DNA from: Micromonospora sicca
GTDB lineage: Bacteria; Actinomycetota; Actinomycetes; Mycobacteriales; Micromonosporaceae
Reading direction: 5' to 3'
Assembly (NCBI RefSeq): GCF_003172935.1
Contig: NZ_QGKS01000288.1
Coordinates: 1 to 33,269, forward strand
DNA: 33,269 nt
Shown here: positions 23,313 through 31,595 of the stretch, one piece after another
Numbering within the stretch: the stretch's first letter is position 1
Layout: each line of letters starts with the position of its first letter
Made by a program: the position numbers and the translations under genes
Notes under the pieces: generated by a model
Seen by the model: the letters and a program-made list of their open reading frames with translations, nothing else
Databases searched by the model: none
What the model was told of the DNA's origin: nothing

Positions 23313-24376
23313 GCACCGGGAAGTTCAGCGAGGTCGACCACGACCTGCTCGCCGACTACGTCGGCGGCGCGCTGGACGGCACCCCGGAGCAGGTCAGGGT
23401 CGCCCGCCTGGTCGAGGAGGACCCCGCGTGGGGCGGGGCGTACGCCGCGCTGGCGCCGGCGGTGGAGCTGGTCCGGGCCGATCTGGCCGACTGGGCCGCC
23501 GCTGCCGTACCCGACATGCCGCTGGCCCTCGCGGACCGGATCGCCGCGGCGCTGGCCGGTGCCGGACCGGCCCCGACGCCGGCCTCCGCCGAACCGCTCG
23601 ACGCCGCCGGGCCGCTCGACACCGCCGGGCCGGCGCAACTGCCGATGCCGAGCGGACCGGACGGCGACGGCGCGGAGCCGGTCGTCGGCGGACGGCTTCG
23701 AGCGGCCGGGCACCCCGTCGCCGCGTCGGGCACCGTGCCGGCGCAGGCGACCGGCCAGCGGCGCACCGGCCGGCGCGTCCGACCGGCCGAGGGTCCGGTC
23801 CGGGGCAGCGGGCCGGGGCGCGGGCGACGACGCTGGGCCCGGATGGCCGGTCCGGTCGCCCTCGCGGCGGCCTCCCTCGCTGCCGCCGGACTGGGCCTGA
23901 ACCATCTGGTCGCCAGCCGGAACGACACGGCGGTGACGGCCGACAGCGCCGGTGCCGCCGGCCCGCTGGCGGCCGAGCCGTTCCGGACGACCGGCCCGCC
24001 GCGCCGCAGCGGCACGGACTACACCCCGGAGCAGTTGTCCGGCGCCAGCTCGCTGAAGGCACCCCCGGCGGCGGCGGGCGGCGGCCGGGAGACCGGGCAG
24101 GCGGCGCCGGAGAACGAGCGGTTCTCCGCCGCCGGCGGGCTCGACCGGCTCACCGGCCGGGACGCGCTGGACGCCTGCCTGAGGGAGATCACCGCGGAGC
24201 ACGGGAGCGGGGCGGTGGCCGTGGACCTGATCGACTACGCGTCGTTCCAGGGGCGGCCGGCGCTGGTCGTCACCTTCGTCGACACGGCCGGCGCCCGGTG
24301 GGCGTGGGTGAGCGGACCGGAGTGCGGCGTCCCCGGGTCCGGCGCGGACACCCGCTTTCGGACGCGGGTAGGGTGA
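23309..24376 (+). CDS. Putative anti-sigma-M factor
   Basis: This 355-residue protein has a cytoplasmic N-terminal helical domain (about 8-85, DHDLLADYVGGALD..) of anti-sigma type without the zinc HxxxCxxC motif. A Pro/Ala/Arg linker, one membrane helix (about 179-201) and an extracellular C-terminal domain (about 270-355) with two cysteines (in DACLRE and PECGVP) follow. It corresponds by position to Rv3912 (RsmA), which holds SigM inactive. The GTG start at 23309 overlaps the sigM stop (GTGA) and has AGGAGGAG just upstream, so equal, coupled synthesis is likely. Confidence 0.85.
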   Translation: MSTGKFSEVDHDLLADYVGGALDGTPEQVRVARLVEEDPAWGGAYAALAPAVELVRADLADWAAAAVPDMPLALADRIAAALAGAGPAPTPASAEPLDAAGPLDTAGPAQLPMPSGPDGDGAEPVVGGRLRAAGHPVAASGTVPAQATGQRRTGRRVRPAEGPVRGSGPGRGRRRWARMAGPVALAAASLAAAGLGLNHLVASRNDTAVTADSAGAAGPLAAEPFRTTGPPRRSGTDYTPEQLSGASSLKAPPAAAGGGRETGQAAPENERFSAAGGLDRLTGRDALDACLREITAEHGSGAVAVDLIDYASFQGRPALVVTFVDTAGARWAWVSGPECGVPGSGADTRFRTRVG

Positions 24377-24434
24377 GATCGCGGTCATCGGCGGCTGCCG
24401 TTCCACGTGACGTGACCCACCGGATGACCGGTTC

Positions 24435-24462
24435 GGGAATCGCCGCTTCGTACGATGACGTT
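24435..24462 (+). promoter_or_regulatory. SigR/SigH-type promoter for trxBA
   Basis: GGGAAT (24435-24440), 19 bp and GTT (24460-24462) match the -35/-10 of thiol-stress sigma factors SigR (Streptomyces) and SigH (mycobacteria), whose regulons include trxBA. A housekeeping-type -10, TACGAT (24451-24456), overlaps it. The leader would be about 100 nt. Confidence 0.65.
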
Positions 24463-24569
24463 CTGCAAGTCAGGCGCCGACGCCGCTGAGCCGTCGGCAC
24501 TCGGATCGACATCGTCCCGGCGGCAGAGCAGCCGGAACGGATGACGAACACACACATCGGGAGACGGCA

Positions 24570-25523
24570 GTGGACGAGGTCCGCAACCTGATCATCATCG
24601 GCTCCGGGCCGGCCGGTTACACGGCGGCCGTCTATGCCGCGCGCGCCAACCTCAAGCCGCTCGTCATCGAGGGCGTGCAGTCCGGTGGCGCGCTGATGAC
24701 CACCACCGAGGTGGAGAACTTCCCCGGTTTCGCGGACGGCATCCTCGGTCCCGAGCTGATGGACAACATGCGCAAGCAGGCCGAGCGGTTCGGCGCCGAG
24801 TTCCTGACCGACGACGTCACCCGGGTCGAGCTGACCGACACCGGCGACACCGGGTCCGGCGCCACCAGCACCGTGTGGGTGGGCGAGACCGCGTACCGGG
24901 CGAAGGCCGTGATCCTCTCCACCGGCTCCGCCTGGCGTCCGCTGGGCGTACCCGGCGAGCAGGAGTACCTCGGCCACGGCGTGTCGTCCTGCGCGACCTG
25001 TGACGGCTTCTTCTTCCGGAACCAGCACATCGTCGTGGTCGGCGGTGGCGACTCGGCGATGGAGGAGGCGAGCTTCCTGACCCGGTTCGCGGACTCCGTC
25101 ACCATCATCCACCGCCGCGACGCGTTCCGGGCCAGCAAGATCATGGCGCAGCGGGCGCTCGGCAACGACAAGATCAAGGTCGAGTGGAACAGCACCGTCG
25201 AGGAGATCTTCGGCGCCGACGGCAAGGTCAGCGGGGTCCGGGTCCGCAACGTGCACACCGGCCAGACCAAGGTGCTGGACGTGACCGGCGTCTTCGTGGC
25301 GATCGGTCACGACCCGCGCAGCGAGCTCTTCCGCGGCCAGGTGGAACTCGACGACGAGGGGTACGTGAAGGTGCAGGCGCCGAGCACCCGGACCAGCATC
25401 CCGGGTGTCTTCGCGGCCGGCGACGTGGTCGACCACACCTACCGGCAGGCCATCACGGCGGCCGGTACGGGCTGCGCCGCCGCCCTGGACGCCGAGCGCT
25501 TCATCGCCACGCTGCAAGGCTGA
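24570..25523 (+). CDS. trxB: Thioredoxin-disulfide reductase
   Basis: The 317-residue flavoenzyme passes electrons from NADPH via FAD to thioredoxin. It has the FAD motif GSGPAG (11-16), the redox-active CATC (C141/C144), the NADPH motif GGGDSAMEE (about 157-165), [11 protein letters not shown], and the C-terminal FAD motif FAAGDVVD with the [13 protein letters not shown] helix. The GTG start at 24570 has GGGAG 7 nt upstream. trxA follows after 37 nt. Both are probably one transcript from the SigR-type promoter. Confidence 0.97.
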   Translation: MDEVRNLIIIGSGPAGYTAAVYAARANLKPLVIEGVQSGGALMTTTEVENFPGFADGILGPELMDNMRKQAERFGAEFLTDDVTRVELTDTGDTGSGATSTVWVGETAYRAKAVILSTGSAWRPLGVPGEQEYLGHGVSSCATCDGFFFRNQHIVVVGGGDSAMEEASFLTRFADSVTIIHRRDAFRASKIMAQRALGNDKIKVEWNSTVEEIFGADGKVSGVRVRNVHTGQTKVLDVTGVFVAIGHDPRSELFRGQVELDDEGYVKVQAPSTRTSIPGVFAAGDVVDHTYRQAITAAGTGCAAALDAERFIATLQG

Positions 25524-25560
25524 AACATCTTCAGAAATAGTTCCCGGAGGAGGGTTCATA

Positions 25561-25884
25561 GTGGGAGCAACCAAGGCGGTCACCGACGCGAGCTTCGCGA
25601 GCGACGTGCTGAAGTCCGACAAGCCGGTTCTGGTGGACTTCTGGGCGGAGTGGTGCGGGCCGTGCCGCAAGGTGTCGCCGCTGCTGGAAGAGATCGCGGG
25701 CGAGATGGGTGACCAGGTCACCATCGTCAAGCTCAACATCGACGAGAACCCCGAGACCGCCCGGGCCTACCGGGTGATGTCCGTGCCGACCCTCACCGTC
25801 TTCAAGAACGGCGAGCCGGTGCAGTCCATCGCCGGCGCCAAGCCGAAGGGCGAGCTGGTCAAGCTCATCGAGTCGGCGCTCTGA
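25561..25884 (+). CDS. trxA: Thioredoxin
   Basis: The 107-residue cytoplasmic disulfide reductase has the active site FWAEWCGPCRKV (C32/C35), the cis-proline segment SVPTLTVFKNGE and a typical thioredoxin length. The GTG start at 25561 follows a strong GGAGGAGG. It corresponds to Rv3914 (trxC) by position. A terminator hairpin follows 16 nt after the stop, ending the trxBA unit. Confidence 0.97.
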   Translation: MGATKAVTDASFASDVLKSDKPVLVDFWAEWCGPCRKVSPLLEEIAGEMGDQVTIVKLNIDENPETARAYRVMSVPTLTVFKNGEPVQSIAGAKPKGELVKLIESAL

Positions 25885-25900
25885 CCCGAATCCCGACCCC

Positions 25901-25935
25901 CGAACCCCCGCACCCGATCCGGGTGCGGGGGTTCG
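25901..25935 (+). terminator. Terminator hairpin after trxA
   Basis: A perfect 16-bp stem (25901-25916 with 25920-25935), a 3-nt loop and CGCTTTCC after it. It separates trxBA from cwlM. Confidence 0.85.
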
Positions 25936-25994
25936 CGCTTTCCGTCGACCCCCACCCGCGGCGACGCTGACCTGCGCGAACCCCGGGTCGGCCG

Positions 25995-26014
25995 GTGACC
26001 GGTCACGGTACGCT
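25995..26014 (+). promoter_or_regulatory. Palindrome and -10 upstream of cwlM
   Basis: GTGACCGGTCAC (25995-26006) is a perfect 12-bp palindrome, followed after 2 bp by TACGCT (26009-26014), a plausible -10. The palindrome would lie in the promoter spacer, where a bound protein would block RNA polymerase. The leader to the GTG at 26092 would be about 70 nt. Confidence 0.45.
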
Positions 26015-26091
26015 CCGTAGGCATCCGCAGAGTCTCACCTCGTGCGACCGCGGGGCCCGGCCAGCCAGCATCCGCGCAGAGGGGGTCGTGC

Positions 26092-27252
26092 GTGCGTCCG
26101 ATCCGACCCGGTGACCGGGGACCCGCGGTGACGGAGATCCGTACCGTCCTCACCGGCCTGGAGCTGCTCCCCTCCGGCGGTCACGGCGACGAGTTCGACG
26201 TGGCGACCGAACGCGCCGTCCGGGCGTTCCAGCAGTCCCGCGGCCTGAGCGTGGACGGCCGGGTGGGCACCGAGACCTGGCAGGCGCTGGACGCGGCCCG
26301 CTGGCGGCTCGGCGCCCGCACGCTCTACCACGCCGTACCGAAGCCGCTGATCGGCGAGGACGTCCGCTCGCTCCAGGAACGCCTGCTGGAGATGGGGTAC
26401 GACGTGGGCCGCGCCGACGCCATCTACGGCATCCGTACCTCCCGCGCGGTCGCCCAGTTCCAGCGCGAGATGGGGCTCAAGCCGGACGGCGCCTGCGGCC
26501 CGCACACCATGAGCGCGCTGCGCCGCCTCGGCCGGAAGGTGGTCGGCGGGCGCCCGCAGTGGCTGCGCGAGTCGGACGCGATCCGGCAGGCCGGACCGAC
26601 GCTGGTCGGCCGGACCGTGGTGATCGACCCCGGGCACGGCGGCACCGACCCGGGCGAGGTGGTCCCGGACGGCCCGCTGCGCTGGACCGAGGCGGACCTC
26701 GTCCACGACCTGGCCAGCCGGCTGGAGGGGCGGCTCGCCGCGGCCGGGGTACGGGTGCAGCTCACCCGCGGCCCGGCCCCGCTCACCTGCCTGCCCGACT
26801 CCGACCGGGCGCAGCTGGCCAACTCGCTTGGCGCCGACGTCTTCATCTCGCTGCACACCGACGGCCACGCGAACCCGGCGGCGAACGGGGTGGCGACGTA
26901 CCACTACGGCACCGACAACGGCGTCACCTCGGCCACCGGGGAACGCCTCGCCGGCCTGGTGCAGCGGGAGATCGTGGCCCGGACCGGGCTGCGGGACTGC
27001 CGTACCCACGCCAAGACGTGGGACCTGCTTCGGCTGACCAGGATGCCGGCGGTACGGGTCGAGGTCGGCTACCTGACCTCCCCGGAGGACCGCGCCCTGC
27101 TGGTCGACCCGCGGTTCCGGGACCGGGTGGTCGAGGCGATCGTCGCCGCGGTGCAGCGGATGTACTTCCCGATCGAGCGGGACGTGCCGACCGGCTCGAT
27201 CGACGTGAGCGAGCTGCGGGCGGTGGTGGCCGCCGGCACGGTCGTCGACTGA
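26092..27252 (+). CDS. cwlM: CwlM-type N-acetylmuramoyl-L-alanine amidase family protein
   Basis: The 386-residue protein has two peptidoglycan-binding (PGBD) domains (about 5-66 and 84-146) and an Amidase_3 domain (about 172-360). The amidase zinc and catalytic residues are all present: H182 (DPGHGG), E200 (WTEADL), H255 (SLHTDG) and E324 (VEVGYL). There is no signal peptide or membrane helix. This fits mycobacterial CwlM (Rv3915), a cytoplasmic PknB substrate that controls MurA and lipid II supply. The start is GTG with GAGGGGG about 7 nt upstream. Whether it cuts peptidoglycan or only regulates is not shown by sequence. The convergent GNAT gene ends 7 nt away. Confidence 0.93.
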   Translation: MRPIRPGDRGPAVTEIRTVLTGLELLPSGGHGDEFDVATERAVRAFQQSRGLSVDGRVGTETWQALDAARWRLGARTLYHAVPKPLIGEDVRSLQERLLEMGYDVGRADAIYGIRTSRAVAQFQREMGLKPDGACGPHTMSALRRLGRKVVGGRPQWLRESDAIRQAGPTLVGRTVVIDPGHGGTDPGEVVPDGPLRWTEADLVHDLASRLEGRLAAAGVRVQLTRGPAPLTCLPDSDRAQLANSLGADVFISLHTDGHANPAANGVATYHYGTDNGVTSATGERLAGLVQREIVARTGLRDCRTHAKTWDLLRLTRMPAVRVEVGYLTSPEDRALLVDPRFRDRVVEAIVAAVQRMYFPIERDVPTGSIDVSELRAVVAAGTVVD

Positions 27253-27259
27253 GGCGACC

Positions 27260-27925
27260 TCAGAGCCCGCTGGACCGGGTGGCCGGGGCCGGGCGCACCG
27301 GGCGCAGCAGGGTCTCCGGGCTCATCGAGCCGAGCAGCTTCTCCAGCGCGTACTCGACGTCGGACTTCCAGCTCAGCGCGGTGCGCAGCTCGAGCCGCAG
27401 GCGGGGGTAGCGCGGGTGCGGGCGGACCGTCTTGAAGCCCACCGACAGGAAGAAGTCGGCCGGCGCGACGCAGGCCCGGGTCGGGTCGTCACCGTCGCCG
27501 AACTTGGCGTCCCCGAACGCCTCGATCGCCTTGATGCCGCGCTTGGTGAGGTCCCGGGCGACGCCCTGGACGAGCATCCGGCCCAGCCCGCCGCCGGCGA
27601 AGGCGGAGACCACGTTCGCGGTCATCAGCAGCGCGGCGTCCGCGGAGACCGGCGAGGTGGGGAAGGCCATCGAGCGCGGGACGTACGCCGGCGGGGCGTA
27701 CATGACGAAGCCGGCGGGCATCCCGTCGACGTACGCGAGCTTGCCGCAGGAACCCCACTCCAACAGCGTCTGGGAGACCCAGGCCTCCTTCTCCAGGCCC
27801 GGGTCACCGGCGGCGCACGCCCGGTCGGCGGAGACCGGGTCCAGCTCCCAGTAGACGCACTGCCGGCACGGGCGGGGCAGGTCTTCCAGGGTGTCGAGGG
27901 TCAGACTGACCAGACGTCGCGACAT
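27260..27925 (-). CDS. GNAT family N-acetyltransferase
   Basis: The 221-residue protein has a GNAT fold. An N-terminal part has the Cys pair in RPCRQCVYWEL (about 20-30), then YVDGMPAGFVMYAPP, and the acetyl-CoA-binding segment AGGGLGRMLVQGVARDL (Q/RxxGxG/A type). A conserved C-terminal half with FFLSVGFKTVRPHP follows. The substrate is unknown. ATG 27923-27925 was chosen because MSRRLVSLTL starts the folded part and GGGGTG lies about 6 nt upstream; a TTG at 27938-27940 would add five residues. It is divergent from the aminotransferase. Confidence 0.88.
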   Translation of the reverse strand: MSRRLVSLTLDTLEDLPRPCRQCVYWELDPVSADRACAAGDPGLEKEAWVSQTLLEWGSCGKLAYVDGMPAGFVMYAPPAYVPRSMAFPTSPVSADAALLMTANVVSAFAGGGLGRMLVQGVARDLTKRGIKAIEAFGDAKFGDGDDPTRACVAPADFFLSVGFKTVRPHPRYPRLRLELRTALSWKSDVEYALEKLLGSMSPETLLRPVRPAPATRSSGL

Positions 27926-28214
27926 CAGCGCACCCCACAACTAGGCTCGGGGGTGAAACAGCGCGGTCCGGCACCGCTTCCTGCCCCCGACGAGCGATCG
28001 TACGCCGCTACCCGACCGTACGGGAGAGGACGCGCGAACGCCCCACCCGGGCCGGTGCGGGCGGGTCCGGGATGTGGACGCACCCTCATGTCCCGCGCCG
28101 GTACCGGCCGGTGGGGACTACCATCGACCAACCGGCCCCGTGCCGCCATGGTCGCCGACATCGCGGGTACCACACCGCGCGGCAGCCCCGCCGACACCCG
28201 ATCGAGGTGATGTC

Positions 28215-29528
28215 ATGACCGGCACGACGCTCGACGACTACACCGACCGGTACGCCCGCCGGGTCCGGGGGATGACGGCCTCCGAGATCCGGGCGCTCTT
28301 CGCGGTGGCCAGCCGGCCGGAGGTCGTGTCGCTCGCCGGTGGGGCACCGTACATCGCGGCGCTGCCGCTGGACGCGGTCGGTGAGATGCTCGGGCGGCTC
28401 GGCTCGGAGCACGGCGCCACCACGCTGCAGTACGGGATCGGCCAGGGCACGCTGGAGCTGCGCGAGCGGATCTGCGAGGTGATGACCCTCTCGGGCATCG
28501 ACGCGGGCTGCGGCGCCTCACCGGAGGACGTGGTGGTGACCGTCGGCGGCCAGCAGGCGCTGGACCTGGTGGCCCGGCTCTTCCTCGACCCGGGTGACGT
28601 GGTGCTCGCCGAGGGCCCGACCTACGTCGGCGCACTCGGGGTGTTCCAGGCCGCCCAGGCCCAGGTCGTGCACGTGCCGATGGATGACGAGGGGCTGATC
28701 CCGGAGGCGCTGGAGACCGCCATCGCCGACCTGGCCCGGGCCGGGCGGCGGGTGAAGTTCCTCTACACCATCCCGACGTACCAGAACCCGACGGGCGTGA
28801 CCCTGAGCGAGGAACGCCGCGAACGGGTGCTCGACATCTGCGAGCGCGCCGGCCTGCTGGTGGTGGAGGACGACCCGTACGGCCAGCTCGGTTTCGAGGG
28901 TGAGGCCCCCGCGCCGCTGCGGGCCCGGCGCCGTGACGGGGTCTTCTACCTGAGCACCTTCTCCAAGACCTTCGCCCCCGGCCTTCGGGTGGGGTGGATC
29001 CTGGCCCCGCACGCCGTCCGCGACAAGCTGGTCATCGCCAGCGAGGCGCAGATCCTCTGCCCCAGCGGGTACGCCCAGGCGGCCGTCTCGACGTACCTCG
29101 GCACCATGCCCTGGCGGGAGCAGCTGAAGGTGTACCGGGAGGTCTACCGGGAGCGCCGCGACGCGATGCTCGCCGCGCTGGCGGACCTGATGCCGGCGGA
29201 CACCACCTGGACCACTCCCGGGGGTGGCCTGTTCGTCTGGGCGACCCTGCCCGACGGCCTCGACTCGAAGGCGATGATGCCGCGGGCCATCGCCGCCCGG
29301 GTGGCGTACGTGCCCGGCACCGGCTTCTACGCCGACGGCGCGGGCGGCGGCAACATGCGGCTCAACTTCTCCTTCCCGCCGCCGGAGCGGATCCGGGAGG
29401 GCGTGCGCCGGCTGGCGGGCGTGATGGAGCAGGATATCGCGATGCGCCGGGTCTTCGGCACCGTCGGTGGGTCCGGGACGCGTCGCCGCCAGGGCGGCGC
29501 GGACGCGCCGGGTCCCGACTTGGCATGA
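28215..29528 (+). CDS. PLP-dependent aminotransferase (class I, 2-aminoadipate/valine-type)
   Basis: This 437-residue fold-type I enzyme has the PLP Lys K251 in STFSKTFAPGLRVGW, the Asp and Tyr in VVEDDPYGQL, the YQNPTGVTLS motif with N191, and R258. The N-terminus (RRVRGMTASEIRALFAVASRPEVVSLAGGAP) is that of the 2-aminoadipate aminotransferase/MocR-like group without the DNA-binding domain. A roughly 25-residue polar tail is probably disordered. ATG 28215 has GAGGTGA 7-8 nt upstream. TACCAT near 28120 may be the -10. It lies 7 nt before ddl and may help supply alanine or glutamate for the wall, which is inference. Confidence 0.92.
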   Translation: MTGTTLDDYTDRYARRVRGMTASEIRALFAVASRPEVVSLAGGAPYIAALPLDAVGEMLGRLGSEHGATTLQYGIGQGTLELRERICEVMTLSGIDAGCGASPEDVVVTVGGQQALDLVARLFLDPGDVVLAEGPTYVGALGVFQAAQAQVVHVPMDDEGLIPEALETAIADLARAGRRVKFLYTIPTYQNPTGVTLSEERRERVLDICERAGLLVVEDDPYGQLGFEGEAPAPLRARRRDGVFYLSTFSKTFAPGLRVGWILAPHAVRDKLVIASEAQILCPSGYAQAAVSTYLGTMPWREQLKVYREVYRERRDAMLAALADLMPADTTWTTPGGGLFVWATLPDGLDSKAMMPRAIAARVAYVPGTGFYADGAGGGNMRLNFSFPPPERIREGVRRLAGVMEQDIAMRRVFGTVGGSGTRRRQGGADAPGPDLA

Positions 29529-29535
29529 TTCCCGC

Positions 29536-30534
29536 ATGGCTGTCACCTCCACTGCCCGGAATCCCGTGACCGATCCCGCCGTCACCGCAGAGCTGCACGT
29601 CCTGGTGCTCGCCGGCGGGCTCTCCTACGAGCGGGACGTCTCGCTCCGGTCCGGCCGGCGGGTGCTCGACGCGCTGCGGGCCGTCGGCGTGGAGGCCGAG
29701 CTGCGGGACGCCGACGTGGCCCTGCTGCCGGCCCTGGCGGCCGACCCGCCGGACGCTGTGGTGATCGCCCTGCACGGCGCCACCGGCGAGGACGGCTCGC
29801 TGCGGGGCGTGCTCGACCTCTGCGACGTCCCGTACGTGGGCTGCGACGCCCGTGCCTCGCGGCTCGCCTGGGACAAGCCGTCGGCGAAGGCGGTGCTCCG
29901 CGAGGCGGGTATCCCCACTCCGGACTGGGTCGCCCTGCCGCACGACCGCTTCTCCGAGCTGGGCGCGGTCGCGGTGCTGGACCGGATCGTCGACCGGCTC
30001 GGCCTGCCGCTGATGGTCAAGCCCGCGCAGGGCGGCTCCGGACTGGGCGCCGCCGTGGTCCGGGACGCCGCGTCGCTCCCGGCCGCGATGGTGGGCTGCT
30101 TCGCGTACGACCAGACGGCGCTGGTGGAACGCTACGTACCCGGCATGGACGTGGCGGTGTCGGTGCTCGACCTCGGCGAGGGCCCGCAGGCACTCCCCCC
30201 GGTGGAGATCGTTCCCCGCAACGGCGTCTACGACTACGCCGCCCGCTACACCGCCGGCCGGACCACCTGGCACGCCCCGGCCCGGCTCGACCCCGAGGTG
30301 GCCGAGCGGGTGGCCGAGGTGGCGCTCGCCGCGCACGCCGCGCTCGGCCTGCGGGACCTCTCCCGGGTCGACCTGATCGTCGACGCCTCGGGCCAGCCGC
30401 ACGTGCTGGAGGTCAACGTCTCCCCGGGCATGACGGAGACCTCGCTGCTGCCGCTGGCGATCCAGGCGGCCGGACTGGACTTCGGCCGGGTGCTCGGATC
30501 GCTGGTGACCCGGACCGCCGCCCGCCGCCGCTGA
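29536..30534 (+). CDS. ddl: D-alanine--D-alanine ligase
   Basis: This 332-residue ATP-grasp enzyme joins two D-alanines for the peptidoglycan stem. It has an N-terminal GGLSYERDVSLRSG loop, ALHGATGEDGSLRG, the ATP-grasp segments LPLMVKPAQGGSGLGAAVV and ALVERYVPGMDVAVSV, and VLEVNVSPGMTETSLLP with the metal-binding residues. Members usually have 300-370 residues. The start is ATG 29536, with no SD; CATGAT (29524-29529) sits 6 nt before it, suggesting a leaderless start or reinitiation after the aminotransferase stop 7 nt upstream. Close relatives sit near parB in actinobacteria; a specialised D-Ala-X ligase cannot be excluded. Confidence 0.92.
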   Translation: MAVTSTARNPVTDPAVTAELHVLVLAGGLSYERDVSLRSGRRVLDALRAVGVEAELRDADVALLPALAADPPDAVVIALHGATGEDGSLRGVLDLCDVPYVGCDARASRLAWDKPSAKAVLREAGIPTPDWVALPHDRFSELGAVAVLDRIVDRLGLPLMVKPAQGGSGLGAAVVRDAASLPAAMVGCFAYDQTALVERYVPGMDVAVSVLDLGEGPQALPPVEIVPRNGVYDYAARYTAGRTTWHAPARLDPEVAERVAEVALAAHAALGLRDLSRVDLIVDASGQPHVLEVNVSPGMTETSLLPLAIQAAGLDFGRVLGSLVTRTAARRR

Positions 30535-30626
30535 CCTTCCGCCAAGGGAAGCCGGACTCCGCACGGAGACGAGGCGTCCCGGAACGCCGCCGGTGCCGCG
30601 CGCGCTGACACCGGCCCACTCCGCTC

Positions 30627-31466
30627 TCAGCCCGCGCGGCTCTCCGACACCTCGTTGCGCCCGCTCTCCGGCTTGTCCCCGGCTCCGCTCTCCGGCTGTC
30701 CGTCGGCTCCGCTCGCCAGCTCCTCGTCGGCTCCGCTCTCCGACTTCTCGTCGGTCCCGCCGTCGGGCTCCTCCTCCGTTCGGCCCTCCGGCTCCGGGAT
30801 CTCCTCGGCCGCCTCGATCACGGAGACGGCCTCCTCCTCACCGGCGTCGGCATCCGTCGCCGTCACCGCGGAGAAACTCGACGGCGCCTGCCAGTGGATG
30901 CGCGGCGGCTCGGCCAGCGGGCGACCGCCGAACTCGGCCAGCCACGCGGCGACCATGGCGAGGTTCTCCCGCCACTGCGCCTCGGGGATCGGCGGCAGGA
31001 TCGAGTCCCAGAGCGAGAGGAACGTGCCGCGCAGCTGAAGCCGCCCGTGCGGCCGGGCGAGGAACCACATGTGCAGATGCGCCGAGCCGTCGCCCCACCG
31101 GTTGACGTGGACCCGGGCGACACCGTCGAGGGATCGGATGGCGCGCTCGAGGCGCACGGTCATCACGCCCAGCTCGGCGGCGAGCAGGTTCGGCAGGTCG
31201 CCGAGGTCGAGGTGCGACCGCGACTCCAGGATCAGCACCATCGGCAGGCCGGTCGGGCGGTCCATCGCCCGCACGCGCCACCGCTCACCCACCCAGATGT
31301 AGGCCTCGTCGGGGGCGTTGCAGGCGGTGCATTCCCGGTCTTCCTCACCGCGGCGGGGAGGTTCGACCGAAACCGGGTCATCGAGCTGCTTGACGCGAAG
31401 GTCGCCCTCGAAGGGGAAGGAGGGCCACTGGGTGAAGTCCGGAACTGAGGGAGGGGTGTCCTGCAC
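30627..31466 (-). CDS. HIT-like conserved hypothetical protein with acidic repeat tail
   Basis: This 279-residue protein has a Cys pair CTAC (46-49), ILESRSHLDLGDLP and GDGSAHLHMWFLARP (127-138). The last resembles the HIT motif HxHxHxx but with Trp in the third position. It corresponds by position to Rv3916c next to parB in mycobacteria. The last 75 residues are acidic and repetitive (ESGADEE/ASGADGQ/ESGAGDK). The start is GTG 31464-31466. TAGGGT (31479-31474, minus) lies 7 nt upstream and there is no SD, so it is leaderless. Nucleotide hydrolase or transferase activity is possible but not shown. Confidence 0.75.
   Translation of the reverse strand: MQDTPPSVPDFTQWPSFPFEGDLRVKQLDDPVSVEPPRRGEEDRECTACNAPDEAYIWVGERWRVRAMDRPTGLPMVLILESRSHLDLGDLPNLLAAELGVMTVRLERAIRSLDGVARVHVNRWGDGSAHLHMWFLARPHGRLQLRGTFLSLWDSILPPIPEAQWRENLAMVAAWLAEFGGRPLAEPPRIHWQAPSSFSAVTATDADAGEEEAVSVIEAAEEIPEPEGRTEEEPDGGTDEKSESGADEELASGADGQPESGAGDKPESGRNEVSESRAG
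30681..30776 (-). repeat. Four 24-bp tandem repeats in the acidic tail
   Basis: Units begin at 30681, 30705, 30729 and 30753, each starting GGCTCCGCT or a close variant. Each encodes 8 residues of the ESGADxxx type. The period is exactly 24 bp, so the reading frame is kept; length variation between strains is likely. Confidence 0.85.
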
Positions 31467-31473
31467 GACGCTG

Positions 31474-31479
31474 ACCCTA
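31474..31479 (-). promoter_or_regulatory. -10 element TAGGGT for the leaderless HIT-like gene
   Basis: On the minus strand TAGGGT is followed by 7 nt and the GTG start, with no SD. The DnaA-box cluster begins about 115 bp upstream of it. Confidence 0.6.
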
Positions 31480-31595
31480 ACCGAGACGGGGGACCCCTGT
31501 CCCTACCCGTTTCGCCGGTCGTCGCCCGGACACGCAGCGCTCTTCGTCGATCAGGCAGGGGCGGGCCGGAAAGGCTCGCTCGGCTCCGTACGCCC

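Noticed and set aside
24400..24415. Possible third parS (GTTCCACGTGACGT)
   Set aside because: It differs from the parS palindrome at four of 14 positions and is not symmetrical.
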